Assembly (NCBI RefSeq): GCF_024648825.1
Contig: NZ_JANBBE010000016.1
Span: 1-64,000, forward strand
Length of the DNA stretch: 64,000 bases
Direction: 5' to 3'
Origin: Lentzea californiensis
GTDB lineage: Bacteria; Actinomycetota; Actinomycetes; Mycobacteriales; Pseudonocardiaceae
The notes below the pieces were generated by a model, which was not told the origin of the DNA, searched no databases, and worked only from the letters and a program-made list of their open reading frames with translations. The position numbers were made by a program, and so were the translations under genes. This document shows positions 8,396 through 16,474 of this stretch, piece after piece; the first letter of the stretch is position 1, and each line of letters opens with the position of its first letter.

Positions 8396-8752
8396 TTAGG
8401 GACCCCACACCTGCAGGCCCCTGATCACGAAGTAGGCGTCCGGTACGTAGGTGCCGTGCTTCGGATAGGTCGTGAACTCGGCCTCGGTCGAGCAGTTCTC
8501 GCGCTGGTAGACGGTCGCGTCCCTGCTCAGGCGGTTGGCGAAGGACTTGCCGGTCACCGTGAGCGTGATGCACTCGCCGGGGTTCGCCGATTCCACGTCG
8601 AGGCGCTGGACCGTTCCCGTGTACTCCGCGCCCGACCAGACGCAGAACTCGCCCTTGTCGCAGGTCTTGTCACTCTGCGCTACAGCGATCCCACTGGAGG
8701 CGACCGCGCCCGCAGTGACCACCAGGGCGGCGATGATGCTCTTCGTCGACAT
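8396..8752 (-). CDS. secreted peptidase-inhibitor family I36-like protein
   Basis: This small exported protein of 118 residues has a classic signal peptide (MSTKS, a hydrophobic core to about residue 22, cleavage near AVA-QS). The mature part has four Cys (CDKGEFC, GECITL, ENCST), enough for two disulfides. It has the FCVW...GT...beta-strand pattern of the beta/gamma-crystallin-like I36 inhibitors of actinomycetes, which block extracellular metalloproteases or serve as structural secreted proteins. The length is typical for the family. It stands alone between leftward genes. The function as an inhibitor is inferred from family resemblance only. Confidence 0.7.
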   Translation of the reverse strand: MSTKSIIAALVVTAGAVASSGIAVAQSDKTCDKGEFCVWSGAEYTGTVQRLDVESANPGECITLTVTGKSFANRLSRDATVYQRENCSTEAEFTTYPKHGTYVPDAYFVIRGLQVWGP

Positions 8753-8792
8753 GGGCGCACCTCCGTCGGAGAAGAGTGTGCGTCCATTCGGC

Positions 8793-9602
8793 TCAATCGG
8801 CCAGACGATCTTGCAACGCCCTGGCGTCGCGCGGGGCGTAGGCCTTCGCGTCGTTGTCGAAGTAGACGAACACGTCGCCCTGCCGCCGCCAGGCGCGGAC
8901 CTTCTCCGCCCACTGGTCGAGGCCCTCGCCGGTGTAGCCGCTGACGTAGAGCTCGTCGTGGCCGTGCAGCCGGACGTAGACGAAGTCGCTCGTCACCTCT
9001 TCGATCAACGGGTACTTGCCGGCCGCGTCCGCGACCACCAGCGCGATGTCGTGGCGCCGGAGCAACTCGATGAACTCCGGCGTCTTGAAGCTGTCGTGGC
9101 GCACTTCGAGGGCGTAGCGCATCGGCCGTTCGGCGTCGGTGGTGGTGTGGGCCGGATCGACGCGGTGGTCGTGGCGTTTCGCGACCTCGGCGGCCTCGGT
9201 GGTGGTGCGGGGCAGGCCCTCGAAGAAGCTCGTGAGCAGGTCCGCGTCGAACTGCAGCGTGGGCGGGAGCTGCCAGAGGATCGGGCCGAGTTTCGGACCC
9301 AGGGCGAGGACTCCGGACGCGAGGTAGTTCGAGAGCAGCTCGTTGCCGTCCTTCAGGCGCTTCATGTGCGTGATGAAACGGCTGCCCTTGACCGAGAACA
9401 CGAAGTCGTCCGGTGTGTCGGCGGCCCACTTCTGGTAGCTGGACGGGCGTTGCAGCGAGTAGAAGGAGCCGTTGATCTCGACCGATCCCAGCTGCTCGCT
9501 GAGGTAGGCCAGCTCGCGCTTCTGCGTGACGCCCTTGGGGTAGAACACACCGCGCCAGGGCGGGTAGACCCACCCCGAAGTCCCGATCCTGACCTCGCCC
9601 AT
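8793..9602 (-). CDS. DUF72 (YecE-like) protein, copy 1
   Basis: This is a 269-residue TIM-barrel-type DUF72 protein. Landmarks are the N-terminal IGTSGWVYPPWRGVFYP, the EINGSFYSLQ strand, FSVKGSRFITHMKRL, LWQLPPTLQFD and the C-terminal YVRLHGHDELYVSGYT. The biochemical role of DUF72 is not established. A paralog (13913-14626) sits 4.3 kb away, also leftward; it is shorter because copy 1 carries an extra segment around residues 125-150. The start is only 17 bases from the divergent acetyltransferase start, so its promoter must overlap that gene. No Shine-Dalgarno sequence precedes the ATG, so the message may be leaderless. Confidence 0.85.
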   Translation of the reverse strand: MGEVRIGTSGWVYPPWRGVFYPKGVTQKRELAYLSEQLGSVEINGSFYSLQRPSSYQKWAADTPDDFVFSVKGSRFITHMKRLKDGNELLSNYLASGVLALGPKLGPILWQLPPTLQFDADLLTSFFEGLPRTTTEAAEVAKRHDHRVDPAHTTTDAERPMRYALEVRHDSFKTPEFIELLRRHDIALVVADAAGKYPLIEEVTSDFVYVRLHGHDELYVSGYTGEGLDQWAEKVRAWRRQGDVFVYFDNDAKAYAPRDARALQDRLAD

Positions 9603-9619
9603 GCGGATATCGTGGCACG

Positions 9620-10354
9620 GTGGACGACTACCTACAGCGCATCGGTGCCTCTCGCACGTCGTCGTTGGCAGAGCTGCACGAACGGCACCTGCTGAGCGTC
9701 CCGTTCGAGAACCTCTACACGCACATGGACACCCGGATCGTGCTGGAGGTCCCGTGGCTCCACGACAAGATCGTGACGCAGCGGCGCGGCGGGTTCTGCT
9801 ACGAGCTCAACGGGATGTTCGCGGAGCTGTTGCGGCACTTGGGACACAACGTCGACCTGCTCGCCGCGCGGACGGTGGGCGAGCAGCAGCGGCTCGGCCC
9901 GCCGCTCGACCACATGGCACTGCTCGTGGACGGCACCTGGCTCGCCGACGTCGGGTTCGGGGCGTTCATGCTGCACCCGCTCGAGTGGAAGTCGCGAGAG
10001 GACCAGCACGACCCGTACGGCGTGTTCCGGCTCGTGGACTCCGGCGACGACGTGGAGGTGCTGATGAACGGCAAGCCCTCCTACCGGCTCGAACGCCGGC
10101 CGCGTGACCTCGCCGAGTTCGTGCCGACCTGCTGGTGGCACCAGACCGCGCCGGAGTCGCACTTCCGTGCCGGGCCGATGGCGTCGCTCGCGCTACCAGC
10201 AGGGCGGATCACCGTGACGGACAAGAAGGTCGTGCTGACGGAGAACGGCCGCAAGACCTCGACGGAGGTCGAAGATCCCGCGGCCGCGTTCCTTGAACAC
10301 CTGGGGCTTCACTTCCGGCAGAGCAACGCGTCCGGGGTCCTGCGCCAGTTGTAG
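9620..10354 (+). CDS. nat: arylamine N-acetyltransferase
   Basis: This cytoplasmic enzyme of 244 residues transfers acetyl groups from acetyl-CoA to aromatic amines or hydrazines, or acts as an amide synthase in aromatic polyketide pathways. The catalytic triad is visible: Cys60 in RRGGFCYELN, His98 in LDHMAL and Asp110 in LADVGFG, all in the family's usual context. Also typical is the N-terminal HLLSVPFENL. Other NATs are about 270 residues, so this one is slightly short at the C terminus. GTG at 9620 is used; no Shine-Dalgarno sequence is seen. It is divergent from DUF72 by 17 bases. Its last 46 bases overlap the end of the convergent GH5 gene. Confidence 0.88.
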   Translation: MDDYLQRIGASRTSSLAELHERHLLSVPFENLYTHMDTRIVLEVPWLHDKIVTQRRGGFCYELNGMFAELLRHLGHNVDLLAARTVGEQQRLGPPLDHMALLVDGTWLADVGFGAFMLHPLEWKSREDQHDPYGVFRLVDSGDDVEVLMNGKPSYRLERRPRDLAEFVPTCWWHQTAPESHFRAGPMASLALPAGRITVTDKKVVLTENGRKTSTEVEDPAAAFLEHLGLHFRQSNASGVLRQL

Positions 10355-12027
10355 GCGACGCCGGCGATGTGCTCGTCCTGCGCGCACTGACCCTTGTAGT
10401 GCCCGTTGGCCCAGTCGCCACCCTGGTCAGGCCGGTTGTCGCCGCGGTCGAACCAGAGGACGCGGCTGGTCGATCCGGTGGCGACCGGTGCGCAGACCAG
10501 CGTGAAGTTCGCGTACCCGACGGCCGCGTTGTTGTTCGGGCACTGCAGCTTCGTGTAGCCGGACGCCCAGTCGTTGGTCACGTGCTGCTCGTCGGTGACC
10601 CTGGTCGTGCCGCTCCACTGTGGACCGCTGACGCACAGGCCGCGGTTGCCGGTGTGGCTGATGCCGGCGAGCTTCTGGCTCTGCGGGCAGGACTCCTTGA
10701 GGAGCTGGTTCCACCGGGTCTCCTGCGGGACCTGCCCGGTGCGGCTCGGCGCGCTGACGAGGCGGTTCCACGCGCCGGCCCGCCAGTCGTCGCCGTCGTT
10801 GACGCCCATGCGGTTGCCGGCCGCGTCCCAGTGCAGCAACGCCCATCCGTTGCCACCGCGGTCGGTGTGGAAGCCGACCAGCGGCCAGTAGGCGAAGTCG
10901 GTGTCGTTGGCGATCAGCTGGTCCACGAACCGCTCGAACCAGTCGCGCGCCTTGGGGTTGTTCTCTCCGCGGCCGCCGACGCCGAACTCGCTGATCCACA
11001 GCGGTGCGGTGAAGTGCTTTTGCGCCTCGGTGATGAAGAAGGCCTGGCGCTGCAGGACGTTGACGTGCTCCTGCGGCGAGAGGTCCTGGTAGCGGGGGTC
11101 GGTCGTCTCGCCGATTCCGGTGGCACCGCTGTGGTTCGGTCCGGTGTAGCCGTAGAAGTGGGCGGAGTAGACGAGCTTGGCGGGGTTGGCGAGCGTGTGG
11201 CTGAGGAAGCGCGCCGGCTCCAGCGTCGGCCGGCCGTGCGCGAAGCCGTCGACGGGGATGCCCGTCCAGTTGATGCCCTCGACGATGACGAGCAGGTCGG
11301 GCGCGGTCTGCTGGAGGCGGTCGGCGGCCTGCTGGGAGGCCTTGTGCCAGTCGTGGTCGTTGCCCCAGCCCCAGTTCGGGTCGTCCCAGACGTTGCGGCG
11401 CACCTCGTTGTAGAGGTCCGCGCCGACCACGCGCTTGTTCGCCTTGTAGCGGTCGGCCATGAACGCCCAGTCGCCGATCCACTGGTCGGTGCTCTGGCTG
11501 GTGTTCCACCGCTCGTTGCCGTCGACGCCGCAGCACCACCGGGACGTCGTGGTGTGGTTGTTGAGGATGACGGCGAGGTTGTTGCGGGTCAGCTCCGCCA
11601 CGACCGCGTCGTAGACCTCGAGCGGCCGCTTTCCGTTGAGCTGCGCGTCTTTCAGCCCGTGGACGGGGTTGGTGTCCTTGATCATCTGGTTGGAGAACGG
11701 CAGCCTGACGCTGTTGACGCCGATCTCCTTGAAACTACTGATGATCGTGGCCATGGCCGCGCGGTCGAGGCCGAGCGGGACCTGGTCGGCCTTCTCGCCG
11801 GAGTGGTGGTTGGCGGGGTCGTTGATGTCGCCGGATCCGGTGTAGGTGCCGCTCGCACCGTGCCAGTTGCCGGACTTGAGCTTGAAGCGGTCGCCGTGTG
11901 CGTCGACGATCCACCGGCCTCGGGTGCTGAGGGGGCCGGTCCAGGCCGCCTCCTCCGCATGCGCTTGCACGGGAGCCACGAGACTCGCGGCCAGGAGCAG
12001 GGGAGCCAAGACGCGAATCGTTCTCAT
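10309..12027 (-). CDS. secreted glycoside hydrolase family 5 protein with a Cys-rich repeat C-terminal domain
   Basis: This protein of 572 residues begins with a signal peptide (MRTIRVLAPLLLAASLVAP, cleaved near AHA-EE). A GH5-type (beta/alpha)8 catalytic domain follows. The probable acid/base is the Glu of ADLYNEVRRN (about residue 207) and the nucleophile the Glu of PLWISEFGVGG (about 346), consistent with an extracellular endo-beta-glucanase or related glycanase. The last 130 residues form a separate domain with repeated DWA.G..K.QC units and paired Cys, probably a carbohydrate- or cell-wall-binding module; I cannot name it. ATG at 12027 is chosen because it starts exactly at the signal peptide. 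The 3' end overlaps nat by 46 bases, tail to tail. Confidence 0.85.
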   Translation of the reverse strand: MRTIRVLAPLLLAASLVAPVQAHAEEAAWTGPLSTRGRWIVDAHGDRFKLKSGNWHGASGTYTGSGDINDPANHHSGEKADQVPLGLDRAAMATIISSFKEIGVNSVRLPFSNQMIKDTNPVHGLKDAQLNGKRPLEVYDAVVAELTRNNLAVILNNHTTTSRWCCGVDGNERWNTSQSTDQWIGDWAFMADRYKANKRVVGADLYNEVRRNVWDDPNWGWGNDHDWHKASQQAADRLQQTAPDLLVIVEGINWTGIPVDGFAHGRPTLEPARFLSHTLANPAKLVYSAHFYGYTGPNHSGATGIGETTDPRYQDLSPQEHVNVLQRQAFFITEAQKHFTAPLWISEFGVGGRGENNPKARDWFERFVDQLIANDTDFAYWPLVGFHTDRGGNGWALLHWDAAGNRMGVNDGDDWRAGAWNRLVSAPSRTGQVPQETRWNQLLKESCPQSQKLAGISHTGNRGLCVSGPQWSGTTRVTDEQHVTNDWASGYTKLQCPNNNAAVGYANFTLVCAPVATGSTSRVLWFDRGDNRPDQGGDWANGHYKGQCAQDEHIAGVAYNWRRTPDALLCRK

Positions 12028-12097
12028 ATCTGAACAGGCTAGTTGACAACCCGGACCGCGCCGCAAATACTCGGTTTCGAGCGATCGGAGCCGAGTG

Positions 12098-12655
12098 ATG
12101 AAGAATCCGCTGGGTATGGCGGTGCTGGGACTGCTGCTGGAGTCACCGTTGCACCCGCACGCGATGGCGGCGACGTTGCGCGAACGCGGCTTGGACCGGG
12201 CTTTCAAAGTCACGACAGGTTCGCTCTACGACGTGGTGCGCGCGCTCATGCGTGAGGGGTGGATCGAGGCACGCGAGACGGTGAAGGTCGGTGCCCGGCC
12301 GGAACGCACCGTCTACGGGCTCACCGAGGTGGGACGGGAGGAGTTCACCCGCTGGGTAGACCGGCTGGTGCGCGAACCGCAGCCCGAGTTCCCGAAGTTC
12401 CTCTCCGCCGTCAGCTACCTCGGTGCGCTGGGACCCCGTGGTGCGGTGGAGGCGTTGCGGGAACGGGCGGAGCGGTTGCGGACGTCGCTGGAGGAGATGC
12501 GAGGCTCTCACCGGGACGCGCTGGAGCAGGTGCCGCGGCTGTTCGTGGTGGAGGTCGAGTACGCGGTGCGTATGGCCGAGGCCGAGCTGGGGTGGGTCGG
12601 GGAGATCATCGGCGACGTCGAGTCCGGGCGTCTTCCGTGGCCGGAGGAGTCATGA
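12098..12655 (+). CDS. PadR-family transcriptional regulator
   Basis: This 185-residue protein has a winged-helix N terminus. It runs GMAVLGLLLESPLHPHAMAA, then TTGSLYDVVRALMREGWIEA with a wing reading RPERTVYGLTEVG, which is the PadR signature. A helical Vir-type dimerisation domain follows (residues about 95-180). PadR proteins usually repress a neighbouring detoxification gene and respond to small aromatic compounds or drugs. GGAG lies 7 bases before the ATG at 12098; a GTG one codon earlier is less well placed. Its stop overlaps the monooxygenase start (ATGA), so regulator and enzyme are co-translated and the regulator probably controls both. Confidence 0.88.
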   Translation: MKNPLGMAVLGLLLESPLHPHAMAATLRERGLDRAFKVTTGSLYDVVRALMREGWIEARETVKVGARPERTVYGLTEVGREEFTRWVDRLVREPQPEFPKFLSAVSYLGALGPRGAVEALRERAERLRTSLEEMRGSHRDALEQVPRLFVVEVEYAVRMAEAELGWVGEIIGDVESGRLPWPEES

Positions 12656-13947
12656 CCGTCCTGGTCGCCGGCGCGGGCCCGGCTGGGTTGGTGGTGGCGG
12701 CCGAACTGGCGCTGGCCGGTGTCGAAGTGACCGTGGTGGACGCGGCGCCCAGACGGTTCGCGCACCCGCGTGGCTTCACGTTGTCCGTGCGCAGCCTGGA
12801 GTTGCTCGACCGGCGCGGGCTCGCCGAGCGGTTCCTCGCCGAGGGACCCGTTGTGCCGTATGGGATGTTCCTGCCGGGCATGGGGCTCGACTTCTCGGCC
12901 ATGGACACCGACCACCCGTACGCGCTCGGCATCGGGCAGAACCGCGTCGAGGAGTTGCTGGAGGAGTGGCTCGCCGAACTCGGTGTGCGCGTGCGGTGGG
13001 GACACGAGGTCGTGGACTTCTCGCAGGACGCCGACGGTGTCGACGTCGTCGTCGGCGAGGAGCGGTGGCGCGCCTCGTACCTGGTCGGGTGCGACGGCAG
13101 CCGCAGCACGGTGCGCAAGCGGGCCGGCATCGGCTTTCCCGGCGTGAACGCGACGTCGTACGGACTGATCGCGGACGTCGAGGCCGACTTCGACGCGCTG
13201 GCGACGGGGGAGGTGTTCGTGCTGCCGCGGCCGGGGTACGTGCGGATCGTGCTCGACGAGCCGGAACCGCGCACCGGGCCGGTCGAGCTCGGGTACGTGC
13301 GGGAACTGCTGAACGCCCGGCTCGGCCGGGAGGTGCCGCTCGGAAGACCACTGTGGCTCAGCAGGTTCTCCGACGCCGCCCGGCAGGCGGAGAGCTACGT
13401 GCGGGGCCGGGTGGTCCTCGCCGGGGACTCCGCGCACGTACACCCGCCAGCGGGGGCGGTCGGCGTGAACGTGGCGCTCGCCGACGCGATGAACCTCGGC
13501 TGGAAACTGGCCGCGACCGTGTCGGGCCGCGCGCCCGACGGCCTGCTGCAGACCTACCACGACGAACGGCATCCGGTCGGTGCACGCGTGGTGCGCACGG
13601 CGCGGGCGCAGTCGTTGCTCGGCCGTGAGGACCTCTCGCCGGTGCGAGAGCTTGTCGCAGAGCTGGGTGCGGCGGCAGGCACGTACCTCGCGGAGCTGGT
13701 CACGGGTGTCGACACGCGGTATGACCCTCGTATACCGGGCGACCACCCGTTGCTCGGGCGGCTGGCACCGAACCTCGCGGTGGAGGTCGGCGGCAGGTCC
13801 ACGACCGTCGCCGAGTTGCTGCGTCCCGGCCGGCCGGTGCTGCTGGACGAGCTCGGCGGGATGCTGATCAGACCGGACGGTCACGTCGCGTGGGTGGCCG
13901 ACCCGGAGACGCTCACCGCCGCGTTGCGGACGTGGAGCGGGCCATGA
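12652..13947 (+). CDS. FAD-dependent aromatic monooxygenase
   Basis: This 431-residue flavoprotein of the PHBH/UbiH/tetracycline-hydroxylase type uses NAD(P)H and O2 to hydroxylate aromatic or polyketide substrates. It shows the dinucleotide-binding GAGPAG at residues 7-12, the DG motif in LVGCDGSRSTVRK and the second FAD motif VLAGDSAHVHPPAGAVGVNVALADAMNLGWKL (given in part: GDSAH and the ADAMNL helix). The C-terminal thioredoxin-like region is shortened. It is coupled to the PadR gene, which suggests an inducible drug- or phenol-modifying unit similar to Rox-type rifamycin or tetracycline monooxygenases. The substrate cannot be read from sequence. The 3' end overlaps the convergent DUF72 gene by 35 bases. 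Confidence 0.85.
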   Translation: MTVLVAGAGPAGLVVAAELALAGVEVTVVDAAPRRFAHPRGFTLSVRSLELLDRRGLAERFLAEGPVVPYGMFLPGMGLDFSAMDTDHPYALGIGQNRVEELLEEWLAELGVRVRWGHEVVDFSQDADGVDVVVGEERWRASYLVGCDGSRSTVRKRAGIGFPGVNATSYGLIADVEADFDALATGEVFVLPRPGYVRIVLDEPEPRTGPVELGYVRELLNARLGREVPLGRPLWLSRFSDAARQAESYVRGRVVLAGDSAHVHPPAGAVGVNVALADAMNLGWKLAATVSGRAPDGLLQTYHDERHPVGARVVRTARAQSLLGREDLSPVRELVAELGAAAGTYLAELVTGVDTRYDPRIPGDHPLLGRLAPNLAVEVGGRSTTVAELLRPGRPVLLDELGGMLIRPDGHVAWVADPETLTAALRTWSGP

Positions 13948-14626
13948 GGCTCAGCGCGTTCACGGGAGCGGCGCCGTGCATGGTGTTGTCGAAGTAGAGG
14001 TAGGTGTCGCGGTCCCACTCGCGGATCTTCCCGGCCCACTCGTCGAGCTGTTCGTCGTCGTAGGAGCTGATGTACAGCTCGTCGTGGCCGTGCAGGCGCA
14101 CGTAGGCGAAGTCGGCCGTCACGGCCTCGATGCACGGGAAAGTCGGTGCGTCCGACACGACGTGAGCGACGTTGTGCGCGTGGAGTAAGTCGAAGTAGGC
14201 GTCCGTGCGAAACGACTCGTGGCGTGGTTCGAGCGCGTGCCGGCCTTGCGGGAGCGCGGCGAGGAAGTCCTGGATCGTCGCGCGGTCGAAGCGCAGTGAT
14301 GGCGGCAGCTGCCAGATGACCGGTCCCTGCTTCGGGCCCAGCGCAAGCGATTCGGTGAACGTCTTGAGCGGGTCTTCGATGTCGCGCAGGCGTTTGACGT
14401 GCGTGATCAGCTTCGGGCCCTTGACGGCGAAGACGAAGTCCGGTGGGGTCTCGGCGACCCACTTGCGGTAGTTCGACGCCGGTTGCAGGCGGTAGAAGGA
14501 GCTGTTGATCTCGATCGTGTCCACGTGGGTGGCGAGGTGGTTCAGCCACAGCCGCTGGGGGACGCCGCGGTAGAAGTCGTCGCGCCACTCGGGGTAGCGC
14601 CAGCCCGACGTGCCGACCCTGATCAT
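13913..14626 (-). CDS. DUF72 (YecE-like) protein, copy 2
   Basis: This 237-residue DUF72 protein is paralogous to the gene at 8793-9602. It shares VGTSGWRYPEWRDDFY, EINSSFYRLQPASNY, FAVKGPKLITHVKRLRD, IWQLPPSLRFD and YVRLHGHDELYISSYD. The barrel fold is inferred from the family; the activity is unknown. It lacks the insertion seen in copy 1, and its C-terminal DTYLYFDNTMHGAAPVNA is the standard family ending. Its start faces the Phd/VapC operon across a 72-base divergent promoter region. Its end overlaps the monooxygenase by 35 bases. Confidence 0.85.
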   Translation of the reverse strand: MIRVGTSGWRYPEWRDDFYRGVPQRLWLNHLATHVDTIEINSSFYRLQPASNYRKWVAETPPDFVFAVKGPKLITHVKRLRDIEDPLKTFTESLALGPKQGPVIWQLPPSLRFDRATIQDFLAALPQGRHALEPRHESFRTDAYFDLLHAHNVAHVVSDAPTFPCIEAVTADFAYVRLHGHDELYISSYDDEQLDEWAGKIREWDRDTYLYFDNTMHGAAPVNALSLMARSTSATRR

Positions 14627-14651
14627 GCCGTCCGGGTAGCCCGGCAGCGCT

Positions 14652-14691
14652 GTAGCTACTCCGTAGCACTTTTCTGCATTTTGCGCTACGG
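14652..14691. promoter_or_regulatory. GTAGC/GCTAC operator cluster before the toxin-antitoxin genes
   Basis: The palindrome GTAGCTAC is at 14652-14659. CCGTAGC at 14661-14667 pairs with GCTACGG at 14685-14691. Four half-sites of the same sequence within 40 bases, ending 7 bases before the antitoxin ATG, are what an autorepressing Phd-type antitoxin would bind. The intervening TTTTCTGCATTTTG is AT-rich and probably holds the promoter. Confidence 0.6.
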
Positions 14692-14698
14692 TGGTGGC

Positions 14699-14986
14699 AT
14701 GCAGCAGCTCAAAGCCATCGGCCAGCGTGAGCTCCGCAACGACAACGCGGAGATCATGCGGCGCGTCGAGGCGGGTGAGAGCTTCGTCGTCACCCGCAAC
14801 AACAAGCCCGTCGCCCAGCTCTCGCCGTACCGGGAGGACGCGGTGACCCGTCCGCCTCTGGGGGACGTCCAGGTGCTGTTCGGCACCCTGCCGCCGGTCG
14901 ACGCGGACCGGTGGGAGGCCGACCGCCGCGCGGCCGACGAGGTGTTCGGCGCCGACGACCCGCTGGACGACCCGTGGCAGAGCTGA
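14699..14986 (+). CDS. Phd/YefM-family antitoxin
   Basis: This 95-residue protein has the Phd DNA-binding fold at the N terminus: IGQRELRNDNAEIMRRVEAGE followed by VTRNNKPVAQLSPY, the family hallmark. An acidic, disordered tail (ADEVFGADDPLDDPWQS) is the segment that normally wraps the PIN toxin. It neutralises the VapC-type toxin encoded next, whose GTG start lies 13 bases inside this gene. It probably represses its own promoter through the GTAGC sites immediately upstream. Confidence 0.88.
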   Translation: MQQLKAIGQRELRNDNAEIMRRVEAGESFVVTRNNKPVAQLSPYREDAVTRPPLGDVQVLFGTLPPVDADRWEADRRAADEVFGADDPLDDPWQS

Positions 14987-15381
14987 GCTGTCTGCTCGAC
15001 ACCTGTGTGCTGATCAGGCTCGAGCGGGCGAACCTGGGTGAGTACGTGAACGCCCAGCCGTTCCTGAGCGCCGTCACGATCGCGGAGCTCGCGTTCGGGC
15101 TCGACACCGAGGACCCGGTCGAGCGGTTCGCGCGCACGGAACGGTATTACGCGGCGCTGCAGACGTTCGAGGTGCTGCCGTTCGGTGTCGAGGAGGCCAA
15201 GGTCTACGGGCAGATGGCCTCGTTGGTGCGGCGGGCCGGCCGGAGCCCGCGCCCGCGGCGGATGGACCTGCAGATCGCGGCCACGGCGGCGGTCGCGGGC
15301 CTGCCGGTGCTGACCATGAACGTCAAGGACTTCAAGGACGTCGGGCGGCTCGTCGAGGTGGTGCCCATCCGTCAGGTCTGA
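14974..15381 (+). CDS. vapC: PIN-domain toxin ribonuclease (VapC type)
   Basis: This 135-residue PIN-domain RNase cleaves RNA (tRNA or rRNA in studied cases) when released from its antitoxin. The four-acidic metal site is visible: Asp in CLLDTCVLI, Glu in SAVTIAELAFG, Asp in RRMDLQIAATA and Asp in MNVKDFKDVG. GTG at 14974 keeps the first beta strand (VAELSCLLDTC) and gives a 13-base overlap with the antitoxin gene, typical for such pairs. The pairing of a Phd-type antitoxin with a PIN toxin is common in actinomycetes. Nothing looks damaged, so the system is probably functional. Confidence 0.88.
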   Translation: MAELSCLLDTCVLIRLERANLGEYVNAQPFLSAVTIAELAFGLDTEDPVERFARTERYYAALQTFEVLPFGVEEAKVYGQMASLVRRAGRSPRPRRMDLQIAATAAVAGLPVLTMNVKDFKDVGRLVEVVPIRQV

Positions 15382-15418
15382 GCGGAGCAGGCAGGCCGGC
15401 GACTCTAGGCTGGTCGCC

Positions 15419-15922
15419 ATGATCTCTCCGGGGTTCACCTGTTCTCGCTGTGGTGAGGTGCACGAAGGCCTTCCGTCCGGCTACTCGATGGCCGCGCCCG
15501 TGTACTGGTCGCCGGACGTCGCCGAGAAGCCCGGCAGCTTCCTCTCGGGGGAGCAGTGCGTGATCGAGAACGAGCACTTCTTCGTGCGCGGCCGCATCGT
15601 GCTGCCGGTGCGCGACGCCGACGAGGACTTCGAGTGGGGCGTGTGGGTGTCGCTCTCGCCGGCGAACTTCGGCCGCATGATCGAGGTGTTCGAGGACCCG
15701 GACCGCGTGAACGAGCCGCCCTACTTCGGTTGGCTGTCGACGATCCTGCCCGGCTACGAGCCCACGACGCTCAACCTCAAGGTCAACCTGCACACGCAGG
15801 GGATCGGGGTGCGGCCGTTGGTCGAGGTCGAGCCCACCGATCACCCGCTCGCCGTGGAACAGCGCGAGGGCATCACGGTCGCGAGGGTGCAGGAGTTCGC
15901 GGAGTTCGCTCTGCACCAGTGA
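15419..15922 (+). CDS. DUF2199 domain protein
   Basis: This 167-residue cytoplasmic protein starts with a CxxC knuckle (FTCSRCGEVHEGLP). It continues with CVIENEHFFVRGRIVLPV, the strand FEWGVWVSLSPANF and FGWLSTILPGYEPTTLNLKVNLH (given here in pieces of the DUF2199 profile). The CxxC suggests a small zinc site. The role of DUF2199 is not known. ATG at 15419 sits at the beginning of the conserved domain. The gene is isolated; its last 50 bases overlap the end of the convergent HAD-like gene. Confidence 0.85.
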   Translation: MISPGFTCSRCGEVHEGLPSGYSMAAPVYWSPDVAEKPGSFLSGEQCVIENEHFFVRGRIVLPVRDADEDFEWGVWVSLSPANFGRMIEVFEDPDRVNEPPYFGWLSTILPGYEPTTLNLKVNLHTQGIGVRPLVEVEPTDHPLAVEQREGITVARVQEFAEFALHQ

Positions 15923-16415
15923 GGAAGGCCCGGACCCGTTCCAGGTGGTCCACGCCGATCCCCTTGCGCGGGTCGACCGGCACCAGCAACGTGCCCGGCC
16001 TGCTCGCCGCCCATTCCTGGTCGCGTGGCTGGAACTCGTCGTCCAGCCACGCGATCGGACGCGTCCGCGCCCACTCGGTGATCGCCGCGACCTTGCCGTG
16101 GAGGCCGTCGGCGTGATCGGAGCCACGGCCGCCGAAGTCGATCCACTCCAGCTCGGGCAGTCCGATGCACGGTCCGATGAACTCGTTCGCCTCGTGTTCC
16201 CACGTCGTCGCCCACACCAGGTCAGCACCGGTCGCGGCGGCGAGCGAGAGCAGCCACGGGCCGTGTGACGGGTCCAGCCAGACGCGCAGTGGCCGGAAGA
16301 AACCGTAGGGACGGATTCGATGTGTGGTGTAGCCGGCCGGACGCCGGGTCGGCTTCGCCAGGAACGGGTTCAGCGGGCCGTCGACGTCCAGCAGGATCGC
16401 AGGACGCATGAACAT
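15873..16415 (-). CDS. HAD-like hydrolase domain protein
   Basis: This protein of about 180 residues starts with the HAD motif I strand AILLDVDGPLNPF (D-x-D). It continues with a WATTWEHEAN segment resembling motif II (Thr) and RPIAWLDDEF near the expected acidic motif IV. It lacks a clear cap domain, as in the small C0-type HAD domain proteins of actinomycetes. The substrate is unknown. ATG at 16415 (MFMRPA) is chosen; ATG 16409 and an upstream TTG at 16436 are alternatives with equally weak Shine-Dalgarno sequences. The 3' end overlaps the DUF2199 gene by 50 bases on the opposite strand. Confidence 0.75.
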   Translation of the reverse strand: MFMRPAILLDVDGPLNPFLAKPTRRPAGYTTHRIRPYGFFRPLRVWLDPSHGPWLLSLAAATGADLVWATTWEHEANEFIGPCIGLPELEWIDFGGRGSDHADGLHGKVAAITEWARTRPIAWLDDEFQPRDQEWAASRPGTLLVPVDPRKGIGVDHLERVRAFLTGAERTPRTPAPSRP

Positions 16416-16474
16416 GACCTGATCGAAACATCCCAACGGCTAATGATCCCGCGATTTATCCCGATACGTGACAC

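Noticed and set aside
10369-12033. Long rightward open frame opposite the GH5 gene
   Set aside because: It is exactly antisense to a well-supported signal-peptide-bearing glycosidase. Its product is Val/Gly/Arg-rich without any family feature, as expected from high-GC third-position bias.
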